A stretch of 64,000 nucleotides of DNA from Crenobacter luteus (GTDB taxonomy: Bacteria > Pseudomonadota > Gammaproteobacteria > Burkholderiales > Chromobacteriaceae), in NCBI RefSeq assembly GCF_004345725.1, contig NZ_SLXG01000016.1:1-64000 (forward strand), in the 5' to 3' direction. Made by a program: the position numbers and the translations under genes. Each line of letters opens with the position of its first letter. Position 1 is the first letter of the stretch. A model generated the notes under the pieces. It ran no database searches. It worked only from the letters and a program-made list of their open reading frames with translations, and was not told the origin of the DNA. Positions 1-9,755 of this stretch are shown here, in pieces.

Positions 1-83
1 TGATGAAGCGCATGGCCTATGGCTACCGGGACAGCGAGTACTTCTTCCTGAAGATCAGGGCCGCTTTCCCCGGGAATCCGTGA
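1..83 (+). CDS. ISL3-family transposase, C-terminal end (partial)
   Basis: The reading frame is open from the window edge to TGA at 81-83. It encodes RMAYGYRDSEYFFLKIRAA followed by FPGNP, the usual carboxyl end of ISL3 (IS204/IS1001/IS1096/IS1165) DDE transposases. The enzyme would catalyse cut-and-paste movement of its own element. Only about 27 codons are visible, so intactness cannot be judged. The element probably ends within a few bases of the stop codon: the complement of 61-89 starts GGTTCTTCAC, a plausible ISL3 terminal repeat, and a chromosomal terminator hairpin begins at 93. No target duplication can be confirmed without the other end. Confidence 0.75.
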   Translation, partial: MKRMAYGYRDSEYFFLKIRAAFPGNP

Positions 84-92
84 AGAACCAAA

Positions 93-122
93 AAAAGGCG
101 AAGGCATAAGCCTTCGCCTTTT
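93..122. terminator. Bidirectional intrinsic terminator between the IS end and ybiT
   Basis: A perfect 13-bp stem (93-105 with 110-122) with an ATAA loop has an A-run on one side and a T-run on the other. It can therefore stop transcription from the transposase on the plus strand and from ybiT on the minus strand. Confidence 0.8.
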
Positions 123-199
123 GATAGCGGCTTCGACAAGCCCGGCGCGACGCGACTCCGCGCGGTTGCTGCTACGCAACAAACGCGCGCCGCCAGGGC

Positions 200-1828
<1,629 letters not shown>

Positions 1829-1982
1829 GTCGGATTTCCCTGTCGGCAAACAGCCGTAAGTACTCGAAAAAACAGACATTCTAGCACAAAGCCCCCATCG
1901 CTTCGCCCCGCCGCCCCGCCCGCCGCGACGGGGCCCGCGCCGCGGCGCCGAGCGTCGCTATCGCCGCCAAGACAAATTCCGC

Positions 1983-1988
1983 TACAAT
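1983..1988 (+). promoter_or_regulatory. Putative -10 element for dapA-bamC
   Basis: TACAAT lies 38 nt before the dapA start in the divergent ybiT-dapA gap. No convincing -35 box is visible, so this is a tentative sigma-70 -10 hexamer. A weak Shine-Dalgarno (AGGCTG) lies about 11 nt before the ATG. Confidence 0.4.
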
Positions 1989-2026
1989 CGAAAGCCTTTG
2001 CATCCCACTTCAAATAGGCTGAAATT

Positions 2027-2902
2027 ATGCTCACCGGAAGCCAGGTGGCTCTGGTCACGCCGATGTTCGACGATGGCCGGGTCGATTTCGAGTCCCTCAA
2101 GCGTTTGGTTGAATTCCACATTCAGAACGGCACCGCAGCCCTGGGGGCGGTCGGCACCACCGGCGAATCGGCCACCCTGACGGTTGACGAGCACATCGCG
2201 GTCGTGAAGGCCACGGTCGAATACGCCGCCGGCCGCGTGCCGGTGGTCGCCGGCACCGGCGGCAACTCGACCGCCGAGGCGATCGAGCTGGCGCGCCTGG
2301 CGAAGGAAGCCGGCGCCGATTACTCGCTGTCGGTCGTCCCCTATTACAACAAGCCGACCCAGGAAGGCATCTACCGCCACTACCGCGCGATCGCCGAAGC
2401 GGTCGACTTGCCGGTGATCCTTTACAACGTGCCGGGCCGTACCGTCGCCGACATGAGCAACGACACCGTGCTGAGGTTGGCCGAGGTACCCGGCATCGTC
2501 GGCCTGAAGGACGCGACCGGCGATATCGGCCGCGCCTGCGATCTGGCGCGCCGCGTGCCCGACAACTTCGCGCTCTACTCCGGCGACGACCCGACCGGCA
2601 TGGCCTTCATGCTGTGCGGCGGCCACGGCGTGATCTCGGTCACCGCCAACGTCGCGCCCAAGGCGATGAGCGAGCTGTGCGCCGCGGCGCTGGCCGGCAA
2701 GCCGCGCGAGGCGCGCGCGATCAACGACCGCCTGCAGGGTCTGCACAAGCACCTGTTTGCCGAACCCAACCCGATCCCGGCCAAATGGGCGCTCGCGCGC
2801 ATGGGCCTGATCGGCGCCGGCCTGCGCCTGCCGCTGACCCCGATGACCGACGCCCCCGTCGCGCCGCTCGAAGCGGCGATGCGCGAGGCCGGCGTCCTTT
2901 AA
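2027..2902 (+). CDS. dapA: 4-hydroxy-tetrahydrodipicolinate synthase DapA
   Basis: DapA condenses pyruvate with aspartate semialdehyde, the first committed step of lysine and diaminopimelate synthesis, in the cytoplasm. The TIM-barrel lyase signature is complete: GTTGES at 43-48 (Thr44-Thr45), YNVPGRT with the catalytic Tyr near 133, and GLKDATGD carrying the Schiff-base Lys near 161. The length is 291 aa (family about 292). bamC follows 19 nt downstream, the same dapA-bamC pairing as in E. coli, so co-transcription is likely. One copy of the 10-base repeat lies inside the gene at 2476-2485, where it encodes Leu-Ala-Glu with a TTG leucine codon. Confidence 0.97.
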   Translation: MLTGSQVALVTPMFDDGRVDFESLKRLVEFHIQNGTAALGAVGTTGESATLTVDEHIAVVKATVEYAAGRVPVVAGTGGNSTAEAIELARLAKEAGADYSLSVVPYYNKPTQEGIYRHYRAIAEAVDLPVILYNVPGRTVADMSNDTVLRLAEVPGIVGLKDATGDIGRACDLARRVPDNFALYSGDDPTGMAFMLCGGHGVISVTANVAPKAMSELCAAALAGKPREARAINDRLQGLHKHLFAEPNPIPAKWALARMGLIGAGLRLPLTPMTDAPVAPLEAAMREAGVL

Positions 2903-2921
2903 CCCCCTCACGGGAGAACGC

Positions 2922-4055
2922 ATGAAACGCATCGCGTCCCTCACCCTGCTGGCCGGCAGCGTCCTCGTCGCCGCCTGCAGCTCGACCGATCCGATGTCCA
3001 GGCTGGACTACAAGACCGAAGGCCCGGCCAAGAAGAGCGGCGCCGGCCTCGAAGTACCGCCCGACCTGACCGCACCGCAGGTGCAGAACCGCTACAGCAT
3101 CCCCGGCGGCGCCTCGCTGTCCGCGCTCAAGGAGGCGCAGGCCGACACCAGGGCCACGCCGCGCGCCGACGGCGCCGTGCTGTCCCGGGTCGACGACGTG
3201 CGCATGGCCCGCGACGGCAACCAGCGCTGGCTGGTGGTCGGCAAGCAGAGCCCGCAGGAATTGTGGCCGCTGCTCAAGGCGTTCTGGCAGGACAACGGCT
3301 TCGTCATCAAGACCGAAGAGCCCGAGATCGGCATCATGGAAACCGAGTGGGCCGAGAACCGCGCCAAGCTGCCGAACGACGGCTTCCGCAAGCTGATGGA
3401 AACCGTCGGCCTCGGCGCGGTCTACTCGACCCCCGAGCGCGACAAGTTCCGCATCCGCCTCGAGAAGACCGCCGAGGGCACCGAGGTCTACTTCTCGCAT
3501 CGCGGCATGTACGAGATCTACACCCGCGAGGCCCGCGACGAGACCCGCTGGCAGCCGCGTCCGAGCGACCCGGAACTCGAAGCCGCCTTCCTCGGCCGCT
3601 TCATGGTCCGCCTCGGCATCCAGAACGAGAAAGCCCGCCAGGCGGTCGAGTCCGTCACCGCGACGCCCAACCCGGTCGCGACCCGCGCGCGCCTGGAAGG
3701 CGACACGCTGATTGTCGTCGACAGCTTCGACCGCGCGTGGCGCCGCATCGGCCTCGCGCTCGACCGCGTCGGCCTCGTCGTCTCCGATCGCGACCGCTCG
3801 CAGGGCACCTACTTCGTGCGCCCCGCGCAGAGCGAGGCCGAGGCGAAGGCCGAGGGCGGCTTCTGGTCCAGCCTCGCCTTCTGGAAGGACAAGCCGCAAA
3901 AAGCCGGCGGCAAGGTCGACAACGACTACCGCGTCGTCGTCAAAGCGGCCGGCAGCGCGCAAAGCACGCTGACCCTCACCGACGCGCACGGCGCGGCCCT
4001 GCCCGCAGCCGAGGCCCGCACCTTGCTCGGCAAGCTGCGCAACGAATTGCAGTAA
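2922..4055 (+). CDS. bamC: Outer membrane assembly lipoprotein BamC
   Basis: BamC (NlpB) is a lipoprotein subunit of the BAM complex, which folds beta-barrel proteins into the outer membrane. The signal peptide ends in a lipobox, LVAAC, with the lipidated Cys at residue 19. The mature N-terminus has the conserved BamC stretch around YKTEG and LEVPPDLTAP that binds BamD in E. coli. Two helix-grip-like repeats follow (about 95-215 and 235-377). At 377 aa it is a little longer than E. coli BamC (344). A GGGAGAA Shine-Dalgarno precedes the ATG. It sits directly behind dapA and ends at a strong terminator. Confidence 0.92.
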   Translation: MKRIASLTLLAGSVLVAACSSTDPMSRLDYKTEGPAKKSGAGLEVPPDLTAPQVQNRYSIPGGASLSALKEAQADTRATPRADGAVLSRVDDVRMARDGNQRWLVVGKQSPQELWPLLKAFWQDNGFVIKTEEPEIGIMETEWAENRAKLPNDGFRKLMETVGLGAVYSTPERDKFRIRLEKTAEGTEVYFSHRGMYEIYTREARDETRWQPRPSDPELEAAFLGRFMVRLGIQNEKARQAVESVTATPNPVATRARLEGDTLIVVDSFDRAWRRIGLALDRVGLVVSDRDRSQGTYFVRPAQSEAEAKAEGGFWSSLAFWKDKPQKAGGKVDNDYRVVVKAAGSAQSTLTLTDAHGAALPAAEARTLLGKLRNELQ

Positions 4056-4078
4056 GGGGGCGGCCAACGTCAGACGCC

Positions 4079-4102
4079 AAAGCCCGCCGCAAGGCGGGCT
4101 TT
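4079..4102 (+). terminator. Terminator downstream of bamC
   Basis: A 10-bp perfect stem (4079-4088 with 4093-4102), GCAA loop and a T-run, 24 nt after the bamC stop. Confidence 0.8.
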
Positions 4103-4155
4103 TCTTCGCCCGGACGGACAGCCGGACGATCGTCGGCACGAAAACGCCGGACAGC

Positions 4156-4183
4156 AAAAAACCGGCCCGTGGGCCGGTTTTTT
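4156..4183. terminator. Bidirectional terminator, mainly for the 4202-4408 lipoprotein
   Basis: A 13-bp stem (4156-4168 with 4171-4183) has six A on one flank and six T on the other. It lies 18 nt past the stop of the minus-strand lipoprotein gene. Confidence 0.75.
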
Positions 4184-4201
4184 GTCACTTCGTGCGCCGG
4201 A

Positions 4202-4408
4202 TTACTGGGCAGCGGAAGCGTCAGCAGCCGGAGCCGAAGCGTCGGCAGCGGCGGCCGAAGCGTCAACGGCCGGAGCCGAAGCGTCAACGGCCGGAGCCGA
4301 AGCTTCGACGGCCGGAGCCGAGGCGTCAACGGCAGCAGCTTCTTCTTTTTTGCCGCAAGCGGACAGAGCAACGGCCAGCAGGGCAGCAACGAGGAGCGAC
4401 TGTTTCAT
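4202..4408 (-). CDS. Small repeat-containing lipoprotein, function unknown
   Basis: A 68-residue predicted lipoprotein. The N-terminus is a signal peptide with lipobox LSAC, putting the lipidated Cys at 18, followed by the charged GKKEEAAA. The rest is a low-complexity tail of heptads of the type VDASAPA, about five copies with small changes, encoded by a 21-bp direct DNA repeat. There is no globular domain. Similar Ala/Pro-rich short lipoproteins are common in Neisseriales and function is not known. AAAGG lies about 11 nt before the ATG. It is flanked by its own terminator and about 280 bp of non-coding DNA, so it is probably a single-gene unit. Confidence 0.75.
   Translation of the reverse strand: MKQSLLVAALLAVALSACGKKEEAAAVDASAPAVEASAPAVDASAPAVDASAAAADASAPAADASAAQ
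4209..4332. repeat. 21-bp tandem repeat inside the lipoprotein gene
   Basis: The unit, close to GCGTCAACGGCCGGAGCCGA plus one base, recurs about five to six times. The central copies are nearly identical and the outer ones diverged. The period is a multiple of three, so a gain or loss of units changes protein length by seven residues without breaking the frame. Confidence 0.8.
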
Positions 4409-4688
4409 TTTTTCTATACCTTTGAGAGTGTGTTGAAGGTAAACGATACGTCTATAGCGATGCCGCGCCTGTTTATCCGAAGCGACGGCACAAAACCATC
4501 AGTGCGCAGGATTGTATCACGAACGCCCGGCCTGTCTAGGGGGAGCGCAGATAAAAAAGCGACACGTCCGTGCACAGGGTTGCTGCAACGCAGCATACCG
4601 GAAAATTCGGCCTTTCGCGTCCCCCGTAGCGGATGGCAACGCCGAATTTTCAGAAACGAACCGGTTCCGTTGCCATTTCGCGACAGGT
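4409..4688. other. Intergenic region between the lipoprotein and roxA
   Basis: About 280 bp with lower GC than its surroundings. It should contain the promoter of the minus-strand lipoprotein and the 3' flank of roxA. I see no convincing open frame, RNA gene or strong terminator hairpin here. Confidence 0.5.
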
Positions 4689-5807
4689 TCAGCACAGATG
4701 CCAATAGCCTAACTGCCAGCCGTCGTACAAGACCTTCAGCATGGATGCGGCCACTTGTTCGCCCGCGAGCTCGCGACGATTCGAAAGAATTTCCCACGAT
4801 TCCACCGCAGCACCTTCAACCTCCAGCTTCTCGCCGTTGCAGTAGAACGCCCCGTCGCGGTACAGGATCAATGTTTTCAGGTCGAGCTTGACACCCCGTT
4901 CGCGCGCGGCGTCGGCGAATGCGTCCTCCTCCAGCTCCTCGTCGGCGCCGTCGTAGAACACGTGCGCCTTCGGTTCGGTCAGGTAGTGGCCGAGGAAGTC
5001 CGCCACCTCGTCGCGCCCCCAGCTCACGCGCCGCAGCGTGTCGAACACCTGGTCGACCATCGCCTCGCCGATCCGCGCCGGTTCGGCCTGCCAGGCGAGA
5101 TCGGGGTCGGCGTAGCGCCCGTCCAGGCACACGCGGTCCTGCAGGTAGACGAGGAACTGGCTGGCCAGCTCCTGCGCGCTCGGCGCCCGGAAGCCGATCG
5201 AGTAGGTCATGCCCGGCTCGAGCGCGACGCCGTAGTGCGCGTAGCGCGGCGGCAGGTAGAGCATGTCGCCGTGCTCGAGCACGTATTCCTCCTCGACCCT
5301 GAAATCCTTGAGGATCTTCAAGGGCGCCCCGTCGACCAGCGTCATGTCCTGCTGCGCGGCGATCTGCCAGCGCTTGCTGCCGCCGACCTGCAGCAGGAAC
5401 ACGTCGTAGGAATCGAAGTGCGGACCGACGGTGCCGCCGGGCGGCGCGTAGCTGATCATCAGGTCGTCGAGCCGCGCGTAGGGCACGAAGTCGAAGCGCC
5501 ACAGGATGTCGGCGATATGCGGCAGGTGGTGGTTGACGCCCTGCACCAGCAAGGTCCAGTCGGTCGCGGGCAGCTTGCGCAGCCGGCCGGCACGGAACGG
5601 CCCGTGCTCGACGCGCCAGTCGCCGCCCCGGCACTCGATCAGGCGCGACTCGACGTCGTCCTGCTGGGCCAGACTGGCCAGCCACGGATAGTCGACGTGC
5701 GGGCCGACGTCCTTGAGCGCGCCCCGGATCAGGAGCGGCTTCTTGTGCCAGTAGTCGGCGAGGAATTGTTGCGGCGTCAGGCCGCCGAGCAGCGGGTTGG
5801 GGTTCAT
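4689..5807 (-). CDS. roxA: JmjC-domain ribosomal protein L16 arginine hydroxylase (RoxA/YcfD-like)
   Basis: A 2-oxoglutarate/Fe(II) oxygenase of the cupin-like JmjC class. E. coli YcfD (RoxA) hydroxylates an arginine of ribosomal protein L16, and this 372-residue protein has the same plan. It begins NPLLGGLTPQQFLADYWHKKP, the typical substrate-domain start. The iron-binding HxD is in GPHFDSYDVFLLQ and the distal His in YAHYG. The C-terminal half is the helical dimerisation/winged-helix region. It is divergent from slyD across 145 bp. The repeat word is absent from this gene. Confidence 0.88.
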   Translation of the reverse strand: MNPNPLLGGLTPQQFLADYWHKKPLLIRGALKDVGPHVDYPWLASLAQQDDVESRLIECRGGDWRVEHGPFRAGRLRKLPATDWTLLVQGVNHHLPHIADILWRFDFVPYARLDDLMISYAPPGGTVGPHFDSYDVFLLQVGGSKRWQIAAQQDMTLVDGAPLKILKDFRVEEEYVLEHGDMLYLPPRYAHYGVALEPGMTYSIGFRAPSAQELASQFLVYLQDRVCLDGRYADPDLAWQAEPARIGEAMVDQVFDTLRRVSWGRDEVADFLGHYLTEPKAHVFYDGADEELEEDAFADAARERGVKLDLKTLILYRDGAFYCNGEKLEVEGAAVESWEILSNRRELAGEQVAASMLKVLYDGWQLGYWHLC

Positions 5808-5840
5808 GGGCTTTTCTCGGTTGCGGTGCAGGCGATGGTT

Positions 5841-5846
5841 TACAAT
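5841..5846 (+). promoter_or_regulatory. Putative -10 element for slyD
   Basis: TACAAT lies in the roxA-slyD divergent gap, about 107 nt before the slyD start. The -35 match is poor (TTGCGG with a short spacer), so the call is tentative. Confidence 0.35.
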
Positions 5847-5952
5847 AGGGACAGCGCCTTACAGCGCATTGCCAAGCGGGCCGCCTCGCGCGACCTTCTC
5901 GCACGCGGTGCGGCCGGCGCCTTTGGTTTGAATTCTCACGGAAAGCTCACTC

Positions 5953-6432
5953 ATGCAAATTGCCAAAAATACCGTCGTGACCCTGCACTACGAAATGTTC
6001 GACGGTGAAAACAACCTGATCGACAAGACCGAAGAGCCGATCAGCTACCTGCATGGTGGCTACGACGGCATCTTCCCGCTGGTGGAAGAGGCTCTGCAAG
6101 GCAAGGCTGTGGGCGAAACCATCGACGTGACCATGCAGCCGGACGACGCCTTCGGCGAGCCGGAAGAAGAGCTGGTCCGCGTCGAGCCGATCGACGTGTT
6201 CCCGGCCGACGTCGAAGTCGGCATGATGTTCGAGGCCGACGACCCGGAAACCGGCGAAGTGCTGCTGTTCCGCGTCACCGACATCGCCGACGGCAAGGCC
6301 GTCGTCGACGCCAACCACCCGCTGGCCGGCCAGGTGATCCGCTTCAAGGCGACCGTCGCCGACGTGCGCGACGCCAGCGCCGACGAGGTGGAGCACGGCC
6401 ACGCCCACGGCGAGCACGGCCATCATCACTGA
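5953..6432 (+). CDS. slyD: FKBP-type peptidyl-prolyl isomerase SlyD
   Basis: A cytoplasmic prolyl cis-trans isomerase and chaperone of the SlyD family. The FKBP core starts VVTLHYEMFDGENNLID and has GKAVGETIDVTM. The insert-in-flap domain follows (about 70-125). The tail is a His-rich metal-binding stretch, EHGHAHGEHGHHH, typical of SlyD proteins that handle nickel. The length is 159 aa. GGAAAG lies before the ATG. A terminator built partly from the 10-base repeat begins 27 nt after the stop. Confidence 0.93.
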   Translation: MQIAKNTVVTLHYEMFDGENNLIDKTEEPISYLHGGYDGIFPLVEEALQGKAVGETIDVTMQPDDAFGEPEEELVRVEPIDVFPADVEVGMMFEADDPETGEVLLFRVTDIADGKAVVDANHPLAGQVIRFKATVADVRDASADEVEHGHAHGEHGHHH

Positions 6433-6458
6433 TCGTTCCGTTCGTCGCAAGACCAGCA

Positions 6459-6483
6459 GGGTTGGCCGAGGCCAACCCTTTTT
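6459..6483. terminator. Terminator after slyD, containing one repeat copy
   Basis: The stem of GGGTTGGC with GCCAACCC and a CGAG loop is followed by a run of five T. One arm plus the loop is an exact copy of the repeat (6461-6470); the other arm is its incomplete mirror. It overlaps the 3' end of the opposing PAP2 gene region. Confidence 0.75.
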
Positions 6484-7247
6484 CATGCCCGCCGGCGCGC
6501 CCTTCCCCACGCGATCGCCAGCGCCGCCAGCGCCGCCGCCACCAGCAGCAGGCGCCACCCGGCCTCGACGTCCGCGGCCGCCCAGACCCCGAGCGCCAGA
6601 TGGACGGCGTAGCCGCCCGTCAGCAGCAGCGCCACGCCGGCCGGACGCGCCCCGTCGAGCGCGGGCACAGCGAGCCGGCAAGCCAGCGCCAGCCGCGCGC
6701 AGGCCCAGCCGAGCAGGCCGCCGGCGAGCAGGTCCACCGGCCAGTGCAGGCCCACCGCCACGCGCGACAGCATGATCCCCGCCGCCAGCAACGCCAGCGC
6801 GGCGCGCGAGCGCGCCGCCGCGCCGTGCGCGAGCAGGGTCGCCAGCAGCGCCGCGGCGGTCGAATGGCCGGACGGAAAGGCATTGGTGAACGGCACGCTG
6901 TCCAGCAAGTGGAAACTGCCCGCCGCCAGCACCAGCGGCGGCCGCGCCTCGGCGAACAACAGCTTGAACAGCGCCGACAGGACGAGCGCCAGCGCGTAGC
7001 CGGACAAAGCCGCCGGCCAGCGTCCGGGACGACGGCTCGCCCAGACCGCCAGCAGAATGGCGACGACCGCCCATTCGCCGACCACCGACAGGCCGAGCCA
7101 CAGGCCGGGCGGCAGCGCGGCGGCGGCGTGGTTGAACGCAAGGAACAGCGCGCGGTTGGCGCCGGGCCAGGCGAGCAGCACGGCAAGGCCCGACAGCGCA
7201 AGGTAGAGCGGCCATGGCGCGATGGCGGACGGACGGGATATCAGCAT
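6483..7247 (-). CDS. PAP2-family membrane phosphatase
   Basis: An integral inner-membrane phosphatase of the type 2 phosphatidic acid phosphatase superfamily, likely acting on lipid phosphates such as undecaprenyl pyrophosphate or phosphatidylglycerol phosphate. All three catalytic motifs are present: K95-x6-R102-P103, PSGH at 125-128, and S161-R162-x5-H168-x3-D172. About six hydrophobic segments surround them. The C-terminus has an extra hydrophobic pair beyond the core. It starts inside the last codons of prmC (7-nt overlap), so it is translationally coupled to prmC. The true substrate is not evident from sequence. Confidence 0.85.
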   Translation of the reverse strand: MLISRPSAIAPWPLYLALSGLAVLLAWPGANRALFLAFNHAAAALPPGLWLGLSVVGEWAVVAILLAVWASRRPGRWPAALSGYALALVLSALFKLLFAEARPPLVLAAGSFHLLDSVPFTNAFPSGHSTAAALLATLLAHGAAARSRAALALLAAGIMLSRVAVGLHWPVDLLAGGLLGWACARLALACRLAVPALDGARPAGVALLLTGGYAVHLALGVWAAADVEAGWRLLLVAAALAALAIAWGRARRRA

Positions 7248-8059
7248 GGACGTTGGCCGAGGGTGATGCGGTCCAGACCGGCCAGATCGACCAGGGTTTC
7301 GACGCGCGCAAGGCCGGCCGCCGCGAACAGCGCGCGCACCGCGCCCGCCTGGTCGTAGCCGTGCTCGACGATCAGCCAGCCGCCCGGCGCCAGCCGCCCC
7401 GGCGCGCCGGCCGCCAGCTCGCGCAGGCAGGCAAGGCCGTCGGCCCCGTCGGTCAGCGCGCCGCGCGGCTCGAAGCGCAGATCGCCCTGCTCGAGATGCC
7501 GGTCGCCGGCGGCGATGTACGGCGGGTTGGACGCGATCAGGTCGTAGCGCTCGCCGGCCGGCAAGGCGTCGTACCAGCTACCGCGATGGAAACGCACCGG
7601 CGCGCCGAGGCGGTCGGCGTTGTCGCGCGCGATCGCCAGCGCGCCGGCGGAGATATCGGCGGCGTCGACCGTCCAGGCCGGCGCCTCCAGCGCCAGCGTG
7701 ACGGCGACGATGCCGCTGCCGGTCCCGAGGTCGACCGCGCGACACGCCCGCTCGCGCGGCAGACGCGCCAGCGCCGCCTCGACCAGGTGCTCGGTCTCCG
7801 GACGCGGGATCAGCACACCGGGCGCGACGCGGAAGGCGCGGCCGAAGAATTCGCGCGCGCCGACCAGGTAGGCGACCGGCTCGCCACGCCGTCGCGCCCC
7901 GGCCATCGTCTGGAAGGCGGCGACGACCCGGTCGGGGGCCGCCTCGTCGCCGCGCGCGATCAGTTGCGCGCGCGTCAGCCCGGACGCGGTTTCGAGCAGG
8001 AGGCGCGCCTCCAGCCTCGGCAGGCCGGCGTCGCGCAACAGGTCGTCGTAGCTCGTCAT
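7241..8059 (-). CDS. prmC: Release factor glutamine methyltransferase PrmC
   Basis: PrmC methylates the GGQ glutamine of release factors RF1 and RF2. The 272-residue product has an N-terminal helical domain (1-75), the SAM-binding motif DLGTGSG (110-116) and the substrate-binding NPPY at 178-181. The ATG at 8059 follows the mgtE stop by 5 nt. A GTG nine bases further upstream is possible but adds nothing. The last codons (LGQRPC) are written with an exact copy of the 10-base repeat (7252-7261). Confidence 0.93.
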   Translation of the reverse strand: MTSYDDLLRDAGLPRLEARLLLETASGLTRAQLIARGDEAAPDRVVAAFQTMAGARRRGEPVAYLVGAREFFGRAFRVAPGVLIPRPETEHLVEAALARLPRERACRAVDLGTGSGIVAVTLALEAPAWTVDAADISAGALAIARDNADRLGAPVRFHRGSWYDALPAGERYDLIASNPPYIAAGDRHLEQGDLRFEPRGALTDGADGLACLRELAAGAPGRLAPGGWLIVEHGYDQAGAVRALFAAAGLARVETLVDLAGLDRITLGQRPC

Positions 8060-8064
8060 CGTCG

Positions 8065-9504
8065 TCACATCAGGAACAGGGTTGCCAGCCCGAGGAAGAT
8101 GAAGAAGCCGCCCGAATCGGTGCAGGCGGTGATCATCACGCTGGAGCCGACCGCCGGGTCGCGGCCGAGCCGCGCCATCGTCATCGGGATGAACACGCCG
8201 ATGGTCGCCGCCAGCATCAGGTTCAGCGTCATCGCGGTGGTCATCACCACGCCGAGCGGCAGGCTGCCGTACAGCGCCCAGGCCAGCACGCCGAGCGCGC
8301 TGCCCCACACCAGACCGTTGATCAGGCCGACGCCGAGTTCCTTGCGCCACAGACGCAAGGCCTGGCTCGCCTGCATCTGGCCCATCGCCAGCGCACGCAC
8401 GATCATCGTGGTGGTCTGGTTGCCCGAGTTGCCGCCGATGCCGGCGACGATGGGCATCAGCGCCGCCAGCGCGACGATGCGCTCGATCGAGCCCTCGAAG
8501 GCACCGATCACGCGCGAGGCGACGAAGGCGGTGACCAGGTTGACCGCCAGCCACGCCCAACGGTTCTTCACCGAGTCGAGCACCGGCGCGAACAGGTCTT
8601 CCTCCTCCTTCAGGCCGGCCATGTTCAGCATGTCGCTCTCGGACTCCTCGCGGATCACGTCGACCATCTCGTCGACGGTCAGCCGGCCGATCAGCCGGCC
8701 GTCGGCGTCGACCACCGGCGCGGTCACCAGGTCGTAGCGTTCGAAGGCGAGCGCCGCGTCCTCGGCGTCCTCGTCCGGATGGAAGGCGACCACCTCGGTC
8801 GCCATCACGTCCTCGACCAGCGCCTCGGGGTCCGACACCAGGAGCTTGCGCAGCGGCAGCACCCCCTTGAGCACGCCGGCCTCGTCGATCACGAACACCT
8901 TGTCGGTCGGCTCCGGCAACTCGTCGAAGCGGCGCAGGTAGCGCAGCACCACCTCGCAACTGACGTCGGCGCGGATCTTGACCAGCTCGAAGTCCATCAG
9001 CGCGCCGACCTGGTCGTCGCGGTAGGACAGCGCCGACTGCAACTGCTCGCGCTCCTCGGCGTCGAGCGAGCCCATCACCTCGTACACCACCTGGCGCGGC
9101 AGGTCGGGCGCGAGGTCGGCCAGCTCGTCGGCGTCCAGCTGCTCAGCGGCGGCGACCAGTTCCTGCTGGTCCATCGACTCGATCAGCGTCTCGCGGACCG
9201 CGTCGGACACCTCGAGCAGGATCTCACCGTCGCGCTCGGCCTTGACCAGGTCCCAGACCAAGAGACGGTCCTCGGGCGGCAGCGCCTCGAGGATGTAGGC
9301 GATGTCGGCCGGGTGCAGCGCGTCGAGCTTGTGCTGCAGTTCGGCCAGGTTCTGCTTGTGAACGATGGATTCGACCAGGTCGTGGCGCGGCATGTCCTGG
9401 CGGTGCACCAGGCCCTCGACGAGACGGTGGCGCTCGATCAGGCGCTGCACCTGGGCGAGGTTGTCCTGCAGGCGGTCTGCAGGTTTCTTTTCTACTACGT
9501 TCAT
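8065..9504 (-). CDS. mgtE: Magnesium transporter MgtE
   Basis: A homodimeric magnesium channel of the MgtE family in the inner membrane. The order is an N-terminal superhelical sensor domain (about 1-140), two CBS domains (about 145-270), a plug helix, and five C-terminal membrane helices with the pore motif around GGNSGNQTTTMIVRALA and the conserved TDSGGFF near the end. The length is 479 aa from the ATG at 9504, which has GGAGG 5 nt upstream; a GTG at 9510 is less well placed. No M-box riboswitch fold was evident in the 5' gap, so control is probably through the CBS domains at the protein level. Confidence 0.93.
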   Translation of the reverse strand: MNVVEKKPADRLQDNLAQVQRLIERHRLVEGLVHRQDMPRHDLVESIVHKQNLAELQHKLDALHPADIAYILEALPPEDRLLVWDLVKAERDGEILLEVSDAVRETLIESMDQQELVAAAEQLDADELADLAPDLPRQVVYEVMGSLDAEEREQLQSALSYRDDQVGALMDFELVKIRADVSCEVVLRYLRRFDELPEPTDKVFVIDEAGVLKGVLPLRKLLVSDPEALVEDVMATEVVAFHPDEDAEDAALAFERYDLVTAPVVDADGRLIGRLTVDEMVDVIREESESDMLNMAGLKEEEDLFAPVLDSVKNRWAWLAVNLVTAFVASRVIGAFEGSIERIVALAALMPIVAGIGGNSGNQTTTMIVRALAMGQMQASQALRLWRKELGVGLINGLVWGSALGVLAWALYGSLPLGVVMTTAMTLNLMLAATIGVFIPMTMARLGRDPAVGSSVMITACTDSGGFFIFLGLATLFLM

Positions 9505-9682
9505 GCACACCTCCTCCGCCGATCGGCGGCGGGACGCTAGGCGCGCACGGTCATCGGGCGGGGATCAGGATTGGGTTGAAGCTGTGTCGCGGAAATCGGT
9601 TCCGGGATAACTGGGCAAGTCCATGATTCAAACCGCGTTGCGCGGTCAAAACGGGAAAACGGTTAATTTTATCATGCCGATA

Positions 9683-9711
9683 CCCCGGCCCGCCAGACAG
9701 ACGGGCCGGGG
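9683..9711. terminator. GC-rich hairpin after mtgA, possible weak terminator
   Basis: A perfect 10-bp GC stem (9683-9692 with 9702-9711) lies 45 nt past the mtgA stop, but no T-run follows on either strand. It could be a factor-dependent stop or an RNA-end stabiliser. Confidence 0.35.
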
Positions 9712-9755
9712 CATCCGGACAAAGCGGGCACCGGCGTGTTACCGCGCGTAAACGC

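Noticed and set aside
9505-9755. M-box magnesium riboswitch upstream of mgtE
   Set aside because: The gap has a GC hairpin linked to the end of mtgA but no multi-helix M-box-like fold that I could make out.
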